Shown: positions 28,926 through 37,622 of the stretch, piece by piece
Position numbering within the stretch: position 1 is the stretch's first letter
Layout: the number at the start of each line of letters is the position of its first letter
NCBI GenBank assembly: GCA_004375875.1
Contig: SOKE01000008.1
Span: 1 to 41,257 of the forward strand
Length of the DNA: 41,257 nucleotides
Direction: 5' to 3'
DNA from: Candidatus Babelota bacterium
GTDB lineage: Bacteria > Babelota > Babeliae > Babelales > Vermiphilaceae
Notes under the pieces: model-generated
Database searches by the model: none
What the model was told of the DNA's origin: nothing
What the model saw: the letters and a program-made list of their open reading frames with translations, nothing else
Translations under genes and position numbers: made by a program

Positions 28926-28993
28926 AAGTAATAGATAAGACGGGCTAAGAAGAAATTGTAATCAAGTAGTCTGTATCTATTACTTTTATTTTT
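28918..28993. terminator. Strong 20-bp perfect stem-loop at the end of nfo
   Basis: 28918-28937 is the exact reverse complement of 28974-28993 (20 bp), and AGAC (28938-28941) can also pair with GTCT (28969-28972). The stem starts just before the nfo stop codon. It ends in a T-run on the plus strand, and the matching A-run at 28916-28922 gives one on the minus strand. It looks like a two-way terminator, though it is AT-rich. Confidence 0.6.
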
Positions 28994-29237
28994 AGCAGTG
29001 CTTCCAACCTTCTTTCGAGGAGAAGCTGCATACTTGGGTATGCATGTTCCCCTAGCATGCTCCTTGAAAAAAACATTTTCAATATTTTTGCCAAGTACTC
29101 ATGCGCAACAACAAAAAAACATCATTCATTTTAGATCTTTAGGAAAAAAGAGCTGTTTTATTTTAAAAAAACTAAAAAAGCAACATCTCTCATTAAGGAG
29201 ATTGATAAGTTCAATAAATACAATAAGGATAGATTTT
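28926..29237. other. 312-nt gap between convergent nfo and WecA-like genes
   Basis: Besides the hairpin above, no gene is firmly supported. A plus-strand frame without a good start codon runs from about 28962 and reads like a signal peptide (LYLLLLFLAVLPTFFRGEA), then becomes Lys-rich. It may be a remnant of a secreted protein gene. GCATAC and GTATGC (about 29032-29047) form a 6-bp stem with a 4-nt loop. Confidence 0.3.
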
Positions 29238-30221
29238 TTACAGATTTAAGAACCAATTAATTAAAAATAAGATACCCATAATAAGGAGTAACCAAAATGA
29301 AATTTTACCAGTAACAAATAAAAGGGAAGCTCCACAAAGCAAAAGGTATAAAACAGCTATATACCATAAAATAGAAACCTTTTTCCAACCACGAGCTTGT
29401 AAATACAAAGAAAAATGATCTGGACTACCCTTATAAAAAGGAATTCCTTTATAACTCCGAATCAGTACTAAGCTTGTTATTTCAAGAAGCGGAATTGAAA
29501 GTACTATAATTGGCGTAAGATAACCAAGCTGATTATAGGCTCCCCAATTAAAAAAAAACGGAATCACTGCTAAAAAACCACCAATAAAAAGTGAACCTGC
29601 ATCCCCTAAATAAATTTTTGCATCAGGTCGATTAAATAAAAAAAAAGCTGAGAGAGCTCCTATAAATGCACCTAATAGAGGCATAACTGACTGCAATTGT
29701 AAACATAGAGCAATAATAAAAAATATTATAGCCGCCGCAAGCGCTATTAAGCTCGCCAATCCATCCATAACATCAACAAAATTAAAGGCGTTGATAATAG
29801 ATAAAATCCACAGCGCTGAGATAGGAATATTCCAAAAATTGAAAAAAAAATGTTCTTTAAGATACAACCCAGCCTTCAAGAAACAAAAGGTTGCAATAAG
29901 TTGACCGAACAATTTTTGTAATGGGCGCATTACCACAATATCATCTAAAAGACCCACAAACAATAATATTGTCAATCCAATAAGCAATAAGAATAATTGG
30001 CTATTTGCAGGACACACAAAGGCCAATGCTATGAGAAAACCACAAAAAATTGCAACACCACCTAAATAAGGAATTGCAGTTTTATGCTTTTTTATTATCC
30101 CATCTGGTCTATCAACAAACTGTAACCGCTGAGCAATAATACAAAAAAATGGAATTAAGTAAAACGTAATCAAAAACGAAAGGATTAGGGAAAAAATAAT
30201 ATTTATCATGAAGGAATTCAT
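29238..30221 (-). CDS. Undecaprenyl-phosphate sugar-1-phosphate transferase (WecA/TagO-like)
   Basis: 327 residues, about ten membrane helices. Family marks are KKHKTAIPYLGGVAIF, the Mg-binding GLLDDI, NAFNFVDVMDGLA, IYLGDAGSLF, and GSPDHFSLYLQARG near 265. WecA/TagO enzymes move GlcNAc- or similar sugar-1-phosphate from UDP to undecaprenyl phosphate to start O-antigen or wall polymers. MraY is less likely because the last motif and loop fit WecA. It is the third gene of nusA-infB-this gene (gap 55 nt), an unusual neighbour for infB. The start at 30221 has GAGGG upstream. Confidence 0.87.
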   Translation of the reverse strand: MNSFMINIIFSLILSFLITFYLIPFFCIIAQRLQFVDRPDGIIKKHKTAIPYLGGVAIFCGFLIALAFVCPANSQLFLLLIGLTILLFVGLLDDIVVMRPLQKLFGQLIATFCFLKAGLYLKEHFFFNFWNIPISALWILSIINAFNFVDVMDGLASLIALAAAIIFFIIALCLQLQSVMPLLGAFIGALSAFFLFNRPDAKIYLGDAGSLFIGGFLAVIPFFFNWGAYNQLGYLTPIIVLSIPLLEITSLVLIRSYKGIPFYKGSPDHFSLYLQARGWKKVSILWYIAVLYLLLCGASLLFVTGKISFWLLLIMGILFLINWFLNL

Positions 30222-30276
30222 ATACCCTCATAATCCTTTTTATACAAACCGGAAAGACACTTTTTTCTCTATCTAA

Positions 30277-32268
30277 TTAACTTTTTTTCTGGCTTTCGGG
30301 AATTTTTAAGAAACATTCTACCCTATCATCAATAGCCCAATCAGTAAAATCATCGACGAGAAAACCACATTCAAAACCAGCATGAACCTCCTTGACTGGT
30401 CGCCGTTCACGTTGCAAACTCTTAATTGAACCCGATCCAATCTTTTGTTTCCCGCGCCAAATAACAACGGTACCATCTCGTGAAAAACGCCCTTCTCGAA
30501 CATAACACCCAGCTATAACGCCAATACCCTTAATGTCAAATACTTTACGAACTACTGCTTCCCCAACTTTTACCAGAACCTTTTTAACCTTTTTATGCTT
30601 CTCAACAAACTCTTCAAGCGACTCAAGGAGTTTATAAATTACATCAAAGGTTTGAATAGTAACAGCATATCGTTGTGTCAATAAAAGCGCATTATGTTCA
30701 AGCTTTACGTAAAATGCAAAAATCGATGCACCTGTATTAGCAGCTAAAACTACATCGCTTTCAGTTACATCTCCTACACCGGCATAAATAATATTAAATT
30801 CCTTTTCAAGCTTACGGCCAAGTTTAGCTATAGCACCTAACAAAGCTTCTTTGGATGAGTTAGTATCAGCTTTAATCAAAAGATTCAAAGCACCTTCCAC
30901 CAATAAAACTGGTTTACGCTCAACAGCTCGTGATTTTGTCTTACGATATTCTTCCTTGGAAACAACTTCAAAAAGATCCCCAACCTCAGCTAATGCATCA
31001 AACCCGGCAACTTGAACCGGAATGTAAGGTCCTACCTCCTTAATTTTTTTACTAAATGAATCTATAAGAGAATTCACTCTACCACCAGTTTTGCCACATA
31101 CAAAATAGTCGCCTATTTTAAGCCTGCCATGTTGACAAATCAAAGTAGCAACAGGACCTAACCCCTTCTCCGGTTTAGATTCAAGTACATATCCTTTCGC
31201 TAATCCAGAAATTTCAGCCTTAAGTTCCATCAATTGCGATTGAAGCACAATCATCTCGAACAAATGATCAACACCTTGACCAAATTTAGCTGAAATAGGG
31301 ACAACAATAACATCACCACCCCACTCCTCTGGTAATAAATCATATTGCACAAGCGATTGTTTAACTACATCAACTCGTGATGCTTCAACCTTATCAACCT
31401 TATTGATTGCAACAACTATTGGAATTCCTGCAACTTTTGCATGATTAATCGCCTCAACTGTCTGAGGCATAACTCCATCATCGGCTGCTATAATAAGAAC
31501 GGCAATATCTGCTACTCCAACTCCGCGACCACGAATCTTATAAAAAGCTTCATGACCAGGCGTGTCAAGAAATATTATATTACCCTGTTTTACTTTTACC
31601 TCATAAGCCCCTAAATGTTGCGTTATACCTCCTTTTTCTTTTGCTGCAACCTTTGTCTTTCGAATATAATCAAGGAGCGTTGTTTTTCCATGATCAACAT
31701 GCCCAAGCACAACAACAACTGGAGGTCGTTCTTTAAAAACTCCCTCTTTAACCTCAATATCTTTAAATGTAGGAGCTTTTTCTACCCTCGGTTTTGCTGT
31801 TGAAATTCCTAACTGTTCAGCCAAACGTGCAACAACATCTTTCAACAATATTTGATTTTTTGTTGCAACAATACCCATTTTTAAAAGCGTTACAATAAGT
31901 TCATTAACAGGTTTTTCCGTTCTTTGTGCAAAATCTGCCAGGCTCATCGATTCTATGATAATCTCCTTGGGGTGAGCAATAGGCTCTTTTGGAACTTCTT
32001 GGTAGATATCTGCGATAGGTTTTGGAAATTCTTCTGAGACAACAGCTTGTTTTTTAGGTGATTTTTTGACAACAGGAGATACCTTTTTCTGTGCCACTTT
32101 CTTTTTTGCTGTTGTCGGCATTTCTTTGACATGACCTAGCAAAAGATCAATGGCTTTCTGATTAAGTACAGACATATGACTTTTTATATCAAAGCCTGCA
32201 TTCTGCAGAAAGTGTAGAATTTCTTTTGAAGGAACATTATGTTTTCTAGAAAACTCATATATACGCAT
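30277..32268 (-). CDS. infB: Translation initiation factor IF-2
   Basis: 663 residues, on the short side. The N-terminus has an IF2_N-type helical unit (RIYEFSRKHNVPSKEIL), a Lys/Pro linker of only about 50 residues, and a second IF2_N unit (SLADFAQRTEKPVNELIVTLLK). The G domain holds GHVDHGKTTLLD, LDTPGHEAF and NKVDKVE; domains II-IV follow (IKGIGVIAGCYVREG). It brings fMet-tRNA to the 30S subunit. It follows nusA by 58 nt, the classic nusA-infB order; rbfA and truB do not follow. Confidence 0.96.
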   Translation of the reverse strand: MRIYEFSRKHNVPSKEILHFLQNAGFDIKSHMSVLNQKAIDLLLGHVKEMPTTAKKKVAQKKVSPVVKKSPKKQAVVSEEFPKPIADIYQEVPKEPIAHPKEIIIESMSLADFAQRTEKPVNELIVTLLKMGIVATKNQILLKDVVARLAEQLGISTAKPRVEKAPTFKDIEVKEGVFKERPPVVVVLGHVDHGKTTLLDYIRKTKVAAKEKGGITQHLGAYEVKVKQGNIIFLDTPGHEAFYKIRGRGVGVADIAVLIIAADDGVMPQTVEAINHAKVAGIPIVVAINKVDKVEASRVDVVKQSLVQYDLLPEEWGGDVIVVPISAKFGQGVDHLFEMIVLQSQLMELKAEISGLAKGYVLESKPEKGLGPVATLICQHGRLKIGDYFVCGKTGGRVNSLIDSFSKKIKEVGPYIPVQVAGFDALAEVGDLFEVVSKEEYRKTKSRAVERKPVLLVEGALNLLIKADTNSSKEALLGAIAKLGRKLEKEFNIIYAGVGDVTESDVVLAANTGASIFAFYVKLEHNALLLTQRYAVTIQTFDVIYKLLESLEEFVEKHKKVKKVLVKVGEAVVRKVFDIKGIGVIAGCYVREGRFSRDGTVVIWRGKQKIGSGSIKSLQRERRPVKEVHAGFECGFLVDDFTDWAIDDRVECFLKIPESQKKS

Positions 32269-32326
32269 GAGCCTATCTCACTCATCTATTTAATCACAAA
32301 CAATCGTTACATAAGAAGCATAAAAA

Positions 32327-33394
32327 TTAAATATCATTCTCTGATTTCTCCAGCAGATCACTCTTTTTTAATTCTTCCTCTTTCTTTCCTGGCATTAAAT
32401 GAATATTAACACCAGTAAGTTTAGACGCTAATGCTATGTTTTGCCCCATTTTTCCAATGGCTAGTGAACGTTGGTCCTCGTCAACCGAGACATTGGCCGT
32501 CTGCGAATCAACAAGCTCAACTACATTAACACGCGCTGGCTTTAGAGCATTTGCTATCAGTTTCTCAAGTGATTCACTCCAAGAAATCACATCAATTTTT
32601 TCTCCACCAAGCTCCTTCAGAATAGGTTTAATGCGCGATCCCCCTACACCAACACAGGTTCCTACCGGATCAATATTCTCATCATGTGAAATAAGGGCCA
32701 CCTTTGATTTATAACCTGGAATACGCACAATTTTTTTAATCTCAACAAGCCTCTCAAACACCTCTGGAATCTCTAATTCGAATAGTTTTGCTAAAAAGAA
32801 ATTAGAAACTCTATCCAAAATAAGCTGATTTTCATATCGGGGTTCAGCAAGAACCTCCTTTAACAATGCACGAATAGGAAATCCTACCGTACACTTATCC
32901 CCAGGAATCGAAAGCGATTTTGGCAAAAACGCCAGAGTATCACGCAGTTTAATAATGGTCCCACCATGCTCACACTTGTGAATAACGCCATACACAATAG
33001 AGCCTTCTTTATCTTTAAATTCTTGATAGGTTGCATCAGCTTCCATTTTACGAATTTGACTTGCAATAACTTGCTTAGCTCGTAAAATTTCTATACGCCC
33101 AACAACTCCTTCAAACGGTAGAAATACCCCATCGCCAATCTTAGATTTTTTATCAATGGAACGTGCTTTTCTAAGGCTAATTTGCAGATCTCCATCTTCT
33201 ACCGAAGAAACCACTTCTTTTTGTACTTTAACTTGAATTTCATCTGTTTTTTTATCATATTCAACGCTAAATACCAAATTGGGATACTTTTTTTGATACG
33301 CGGCAAGAATTCCCTTAGTAATAATAGAAGCTAAGGTATCCCTATCAAGCCCTCGTTCCTCAGTGAGCTCAGCAATTACATCAGTAAGCTTCAC
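32327..33394 (-). CDS. nusA: Transcription elongation/termination factor NusA
   Basis: 355 residues. An N-terminal RNA-polymerase-binding domain (1-125) is followed by S1 (GSIVYGVIHKCEHGGTIIKL) and two KH domains (CVGVGGSRIKPILKELGGEKIDVI and SLAIGKMGQNIALASKLTGVNI). The C-terminal acidic repeats of E. coli NusA are absent, as in many bacteria. The start is GTG at 33394 with AAAGGA 4-5 nt upstream. It heads the nusA-infB operon and is transcribed away from the predicted origin. Confidence 0.95.
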   Translation of the reverse strand: MKLTDVIAELTEERGLDRDTLASIITKGILAAYQKKYPNLVFSVEYDKKTDEIQVKVQKEVVSSVEDGDLQISLRKARSIDKKSKIGDGVFLPFEGVVGRIEILRAKQVIASQIRKMEADATYQEFKDKEGSIVYGVIHKCEHGGTIIKLRDTLAFLPKSLSIPGDKCTVGFPIRALLKEVLAEPRYENQLILDRVSNFFLAKLFELEIPEVFERLVEIKKIVRIPGYKSKVALISHDENIDPVGTCVGVGGSRIKPILKELGGEKIDVISWSESLEKLIANALKPARVNVVELVDSQTANVSVDEDQRSLAIGKMGQNIALASKLTGVNIHLMPGKKEEELKKSDLLEKSENDI

Positions 33395-33616
33395 AATATC
33401 CTTTACTCAAAAAATTAAGATTATTCTAAATTTGCTTTAGAGGGGTAAAGCTGATTGTACGCTAAAAATCTTTATAGATATTTTATTATAAAGCAGAAAT
33501 TTTTGCAAGCACATTTTATTATTTGAAAAGCAATTTATTTGGTTTGTTGAGGAAATAATTAATTCATTCACCATATGGGAAAAATAAACATACAATAATC
33601 AGGCCCTAGGCTTTGC

Positions 33617-33666
33617 TTATTATTATATATATTAATATATATTAATATAATAATAATATAATAATA
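33617..33666. other. 50-nt A/T-only stretch, likely DNA-unwinding element
   Basis: Every base from 33617 to 33666 is A or T, made of TATTA, TATATATTAA and TAATAA units. TAGGCT (33607-33612) and AGCCTA (33673-33678) flank it as an inverted repeat. It sits just left of the first DnaA-like box at 33682. Confidence 0.6.
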
Positions 33667-33681
33667 GGTGAGAGCCTAAGT

Positions 33682-33824
33682 GGTGGATAACTTGGGTAGT
33701 TACGTATCTGATATTCTGATTAGATCGATATATTGTAAGTGCAAATGACTGGTGGATAAGTGGTGGATAACTATATAAGATTTGTTATGATTCCGCTCCT
33801 AGTGAAGATATTGCTGGTGGATAA
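33682..33824 (-). repeat. Four DnaA-like boxes, minus orientation
   Basis: GGTGGATAA occurs at 33682-33690, 33751-33759, 33762-33770 and 33816-33824. Read on the minus strand, each is TTATCCACC. The middle two are spaced 11 bp apart, the same period as the plus-strand array. Confidence 0.7.
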
Positions 33825-33883
33825 CTTTGAAAACTGCGATCAGCTTGAGCCATTCAAAGGTAGGGGTAAATCGATTTGTAAAC

Positions 33884-33947
33884 TTATCCACCACTTATCC
33901 ACCACTTATCCACCACTTATCCACCACTTATCCACCACTTGTCTCCA
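33884..33947 (+). repeat. Tandem array of DnaA-like boxes with 11-bp period, plus orientation
   Basis: TTATCCACC starts at 33884, 33895, 33906, 33917 and 33928, each separated by AC. A sixth, decayed copy (TTGTCTCCA) is at 33939-33947. The period is close to one DNA turn, so bound proteins would sit on one face of the helix. The array ends 1 nt before the UDG stop codon. Confidence 0.8.
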
Positions 33948-33948
33948 T

Positions 33949-34527
33949 TTAGGAGCAGAGGCTGTAAGCAAAGGCTAGATCGGCAATAAGTGTTTTTAAT
34001 TCTTTAGGATTGCGTAATATATAGGCTGGATGGTAGGTTGGGACTACTATTATCTCTTCTATTAGGATCTTTTCGCCTCTTATTTGGGAAATTTTTAATG
34101 TTTCCCTACCTAGTAGTCCCCGAATAGCGGCAGAACCAAGAGTACAAATAACTTTTGGACAGATGATTTGTATTTGTTTAATAAGTAGTAAATTTTTACA
34201 GGTTTGGCTTTCTGTTGGAGTTGGTGTTCTGTTGCTTGGAGGGCGACATTTTACAATATTTGTGATGAAAACATCTTTACGTTGAATGCCTATTGCTTCA
34301 AGTGAACGATTTAATAATTGGCCGGCTCTGCCGATAAATGGTTTTCCTTGTAGGTCTTCTTCTTTTCCAGGTCCTTCTCCTATGAACATGAGCTTGGCAT
34401 CTGGATTACCTTCGCCAAAAACAATATGTTTTCTGCCAAGAGTTCCTAATGGGCATGCCTCACAATTATAGTATGGTTTATACAGTTGATTAAGCAGTTC
34501 TAGCTTAAATGATTTTTCAAGATCCAT
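33949..34527 (-). CDS. Family 4 uracil-DNA glycosylase (4Fe-4S)
   Basis: 192 residues, normal for family 4. It cuts uracil from DNA. The cluster cysteines are C22 and C25 (CEACPLG), C94 (IVKCRPPSNR) and C110. The active-site loop is GEGPGKEEDLQGKPFIGRAG (50-69), and the C-terminal site is PTYHPAYILRNP. The common name is UdgA/type-4 UDG; it is not Ung. No strong ribosome binding site precedes ATG 34527. Confidence 0.94.
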   Translation of the reverse strand: MDLEKSFKLELLNQLYKPYYNCEACPLGTLGRKHIVFGEGNPDAKLMFIGEGPGKEEDLQGKPFIGRAGQLLNRSLEAIGIQRKDVFITNIVKCRPPSNRTPTPTESQTCKNLLLIKQIQIICPKVICTLGSAAIRGLLGRETLKISQIRGEKILIEEIIVVPTYHPAYILRNPKELKTLIADLAFAYSLCS

Positions 34528-34650
34528 GATGCAAGCTTGTATAATTATTAAAAAGTTACAAGGAAAACTTACTATTTCTTTTTATGTTTGTAAAACAATG
34601 TGTTTATTTACTAAACAAAGAGCAATTTTTAAATTTAGTTTCCCCTTTTT

Positions 34651-36192
34651 TTAAGAAAGAAGATACAATGTTAAGAAAGATAACCAATGATTACTAGTAG
34701 CAAATGAAGTTTTCTTATATGAAGGATGAATTCTCTGTTCAGGAAAATATATTGAAAGACCTGATGCATTTCGCAAGTTTTTACCAACCTTGTTGGCGAT
34801 AACAATTTCGCGAATAATTTTTCTTCCTTCTTCAAGTAATGTCTTAAGAGACCTTTTTATTTCTTGTTCTTCATGTGTATTTTTAAATTGGAATTGTCCT
34901 AGATTAGTTAAGACGTTACTATAAAGATGCCCCAGATCTATATAGCTAGGTTCATCAAAATGTGTACAATTGCGCTTATTACGACTTGTTTGTAATGCTC
35001 TTTTTACTGCACCGTTACGTTGTTTTTTTAAACTTTCGATAAGAAGTGTTGCTACTGAATTAATATTTTTTTCGAGCAACTCTACATGATTTAGGCTAAT
35101 GGCAGCTTGTGTATAATCATTGGTAATGACGTTGTATGTTTCGTCATATGCTTGAACGATATGTTTCGCAAAAGCTACTGGATCAAGAGAGTGGTGCAAA
35201 AATGGAACTAGTACTTTTTGATAATTCCATCCTGATCCAAGTACAACTTCTTGAGAACCAACCATAATATGCGTATATTTTTTTATAGTTGCTGCTATTT
35301 CGATGCTATTCATAAGACAAGCATCAAAACCTAATAGATCAATCTTGCCCCCCCTAAGGCATTCTTTACAAATTGTTCTAAGAGCAAAATCTAGTTTTTG
35401 ATTAGTCAGATAGTTACCAGTTGAATCATCCCAACAAATTCCACGCTGTTCTAATTTACTGAGAGATTCTATTATGCTTATGTATTCAAGAAATCCTATA
35501 CTTCTATCCAAATCTAGCTTATTAGTAGTAGCATTGTACGTAAATAACTCATTTGCATTAAAAATTCTCCCGGTTACTGGATCAAGTGGACCGGTACCAT
35601 GATCCCATAGGAAAAGGGCAAATTTATTTGCAGGAAAATTGGTTATACCCCATTTGAAACATGAGATGAGAGTCTGTGGATCGCCACTGTCCATTTTTTG
35701 TGTTATAGGATCATTAATATTTACTTGTATTAGTTTTTCTTTTTCTACATAAAATCGCCTTGTTACTTTTTTCTTTCCAAGTGTTTTTATGTCTAGATGA
35801 ATAATTATATTCATATTGGCTGTAGAGCCAACATTTGCCATCTGTTTTATGTTTCTAACAGCAAAAGGACCTAAATCATTATCGGCTGCTAGATAAAAGA
35901 TGAGAGTCCAGTCCTTCTTTGGTTTTTGTGCTTTGGATAGTTCGGATTCTCTGTTTATTGTTACATTATCTATTTGATATGTATTGAGAAGATTTTCTTC
36001 GCGAAGCCAGGAATTTAAATCAATTACTGCTGAATGATTGTTGTGCTCGAATAGTAGTTTGGATTGCTCCTCTTCTTGTTTAGAATTAAGTTTAGTTGTT
36101 ATTAAGAATATGGGAAAAATTATTGCTAGTAATGTACTGTATAATGTAACATAAAAATTTTTCCTCGAGTTAATATATTTTCGTGGCTTCAT
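34651..36192 (-). CDS. Secreted clostripain-family (C11) cysteine protease
   Basis: 513 residues. An N-terminal basic stretch and helix (residues 14-33) act as signal or anchor, followed by a polar segment and then the C11 domain (about 95-510). WTLIFYLAADNDL opens the caspase-like fold, the catalytic His is H198 in LWDHGTG, and the catalytic Cys is C292 in GFDACLMNSIEIA. C11 enzymes cut after Arg or Lys and are often self-activated; no clear cleavage site was assigned. The start has a strong AGGGGGG site. A role on host or competitor proteins is inferred. Confidence 0.88.
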   Translation of the reverse strand: MKPRKYINSRKNFYVTLYSTLLAIIFPIFLITTKLNSKQEEEQSKLLFEHNNHSAVIDLNSWLREENLLNTYQIDNVTINRESELSKAQKPKKDWTLIFYLAADNDLGPFAVRNIKQMANVGSTANMNIIIHLDIKTLGKKKVTRRFYVEKEKLIQVNINDPITQKMDSGDPQTLISCFKWGITNFPANKFALFLWDHGTGPLDPVTGRIFNANELFTYNATTNKLDLDRSIGFLEYISIIESLSKLEQRGICWDDSTGNYLTNQKLDFALRTICKECLRGGKIDLLGFDACLMNSIEIAATIKKYTHIMVGSQEVVLGSGWNYQKVLVPFLHHSLDPVAFAKHIVQAYDETYNVITNDYTQAAISLNHVELLEKNINSVATLLIESLKKQRNGAVKRALQTSRNKRNCTHFDEPSYIDLGHLYSNVLTNLGQFQFKNTHEEQEIKRSLKTLLEEGRKIIREIVIANKVGKNLRNASGLSIYFPEQRIHPSYKKTSFATSNHWLSFLTLYLLS

Positions 36193-36283
36193 TGTATCCC
36201 CCCTAAACGTATATAGTTCTAATTGCTATTATGTTATAAAATTGTGAAAGGAAGAATCAATAATTTTGAATTATTGGCAATTT

Positions 36284-37384
36284 TTAATCGTGAATTACAT
36301 TAAAAAAGGCAAGTGAAGCAGTTAGGCCAAAGCTAAGTTGAAAATCAAGAAAGAATAGTTGCATTGGATTGATGAGTAAAGTTATAAAGCAGATGATTGC
36401 CAAAAGATGAAGAAGATTTGTTTGAAGATGTAAAAGAGCACCTAGTTTGTATAGAACAAAAATTAACAAGGCTCGTACAAATGGAATACTTGACCATGAT
36501 AATAAGCTATAAATGGTTACTATACCAAGAAGTAAAAATTGTCTTAATTTATAAGAAATTGGAAAAAGTCGCAGTAATAAATGCCAAAGTAAAATAAAAA
36601 GTATCAGATGAAGTCCAGAGCGAGCAAGATAATGCATAATCCCCCATGCTTTAAAGGCATACTTTATTTCATTTATTTTTTGTTTTTCAGTGGGATTACC
36701 CAAAAAAATTGTAGCAAAGAGTTTGAAAACAGGAGGAGATAATTTTTGTTTTAAGCGGTTTATTAGGGCCTTTTTATAGCATGCGAGCCATCTGGAAAAC
36801 GAATAACTGGGTCGGTTGATGAGTTTGCATTGGTGAATAGTAAGAAAAATGCTTGCTGCAAAGTTTTCTTTGATTAAATACTGACTAAAAGATTGAGAAC
36901 GTGGTTTCTTGAAACTAACATTTTTTATCATAATTAGGTCAGCTACATAAATGGACTGAGCAGATTGCAGATAAATAGATAATTTTCTGTTTAAGTCAGT
37001 CCATTTTTCATTGTTGTGATGGTTTTTTATTTGTTTAATGTGAACAATGAGGTGCGCACCAAAATTGGTATGTGCTGTTGTATCAATGGTAAGTATGGTT
37101 CCAATGAGATCGTATGAATTATGACTGTATTTTTTATAAAAATCATTAAAATGATATTGCTGTTGTTGATAACGAATATAACCGAGGGAAAATACTACGC
37201 TAAAAAGAAGTAATAGTTTAATGGTTTGTATCTTTTTTCTTTTTAAAAGAGCTATAAGGAATAGTCCAAAAAGACAAATTAAAACAGGATAAAGTGGATA
37301 ATTTTGTGATTGCCACCATATGCCAAGTATAAGAATAATTGTTACAAAAAATGAATAGTTAAGACGTAGCCAAGGATTATTCAT
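36284..37384 (-). CDS. comEC: ComEC-like competence membrane protein, truncated
   Basis: 366 residues against the usual 700-800. The DUF4131 N-terminal region covers about residues 1-210. The Competence domain then starts (AFKAWGIMHYLARSGLHLILF; normally HLLAISGLH) and stops after FQLSFGLTASLAFF, about half way through. The remaining helices and the C-terminal beta-lactamase-like domain are absent, and no continuation is seen in the 91 nt downstream. ComEC forms the DNA channel in natural transformation. This copy is probably non-functional or a reduced form. The start lacks a clear ribosome binding site. Confidence 0.75.
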   Translation of the reverse strand: MNNPWLRLNYSFFVTIILILGIWWQSQNYPLYPVLICLFGLFLIALLKRKKIQTIKLLLLFSVVFSLGYIRYQQQQYHFNDFYKKYSHNSYDLIGTILTIDTTAHTNFGAHLIVHIKQIKNHHNNEKWTDLNRKLSIYLQSAQSIYVADLIMIKNVSFKKPRSQSFSQYLIKENFAASIFLTIHQCKLINRPSYSFSRWLACYKKALINRLKQKLSPPVFKLFATIFLGNPTEKQKINEIKYAFKAWGIMHYLARSGLHLILFILLWHLLLRLFPISYKLRQFLLLGIVTIYSLLSWSSIPFVRALLIFVLYKLGALLHLQTNLLHLLAIICFITLLINPMQLFFLDFQLSFGLTASLAFFNVIHD

Positions 37385-37622
37385 ATGAAGTATCTTTTTT
37401 TTGTGTATGTTATAGAAAAAAGTATGAAGACTAATTTTATCATATAAAAAACAATCATGTTTTTTTTATTTGAAAGGTGACAAATAAGCTTTATCTTGGT
37501 CGATAACTGATTAGGGAGTTTTTATAGAAGGCTTGGAAAAAATTCATTTTTTTTATTTTTAGATTATATTAAATAATCTAGTCTAAAGTATAACTTTTTT
37601 AAGTTCCTTGGAGTTAAAAAAA

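Larger units (their letters stand above)
33395..33948. other. oriC: Probable replication origin (oriC)
   Basis: A 554-nt non-coding region between nusA and the UDG gene. It holds a 50-nt pure A/T run (33617-33666), four GGTGGATAA boxes to its right, and five tandem TTATCCACC boxes. The box differs from the E. coli DnaA box TTATCCACA only at the last base. An unwinding element beside clustered, oriented DnaA boxes is the standard build of a bacterial origin. No dnaA, dnaN or parA gene is in the window. A short frame across the boxes (33760-33978) is an artefact of the repeats. Confidence 0.72.

Noticed and set aside
28998-29249. 83-codon plus-strand frame starting with GTG
   Set aside because: No ribosome binding site, and the signal-like part starts upstream of any usable start codon. 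Noted only as a possible remnant.
33395-33948. CRISPR array reading of the 11-bp repeats
   Set aside because: The units are too short, lack spacers and match the DnaA box.
33760-33978. Plus-strand reading frame of 72 codons with LIHHLSTT repeats
   Set aside because: It is made by the 11-bp DnaA-like box array and has no ribosome binding site or family match.
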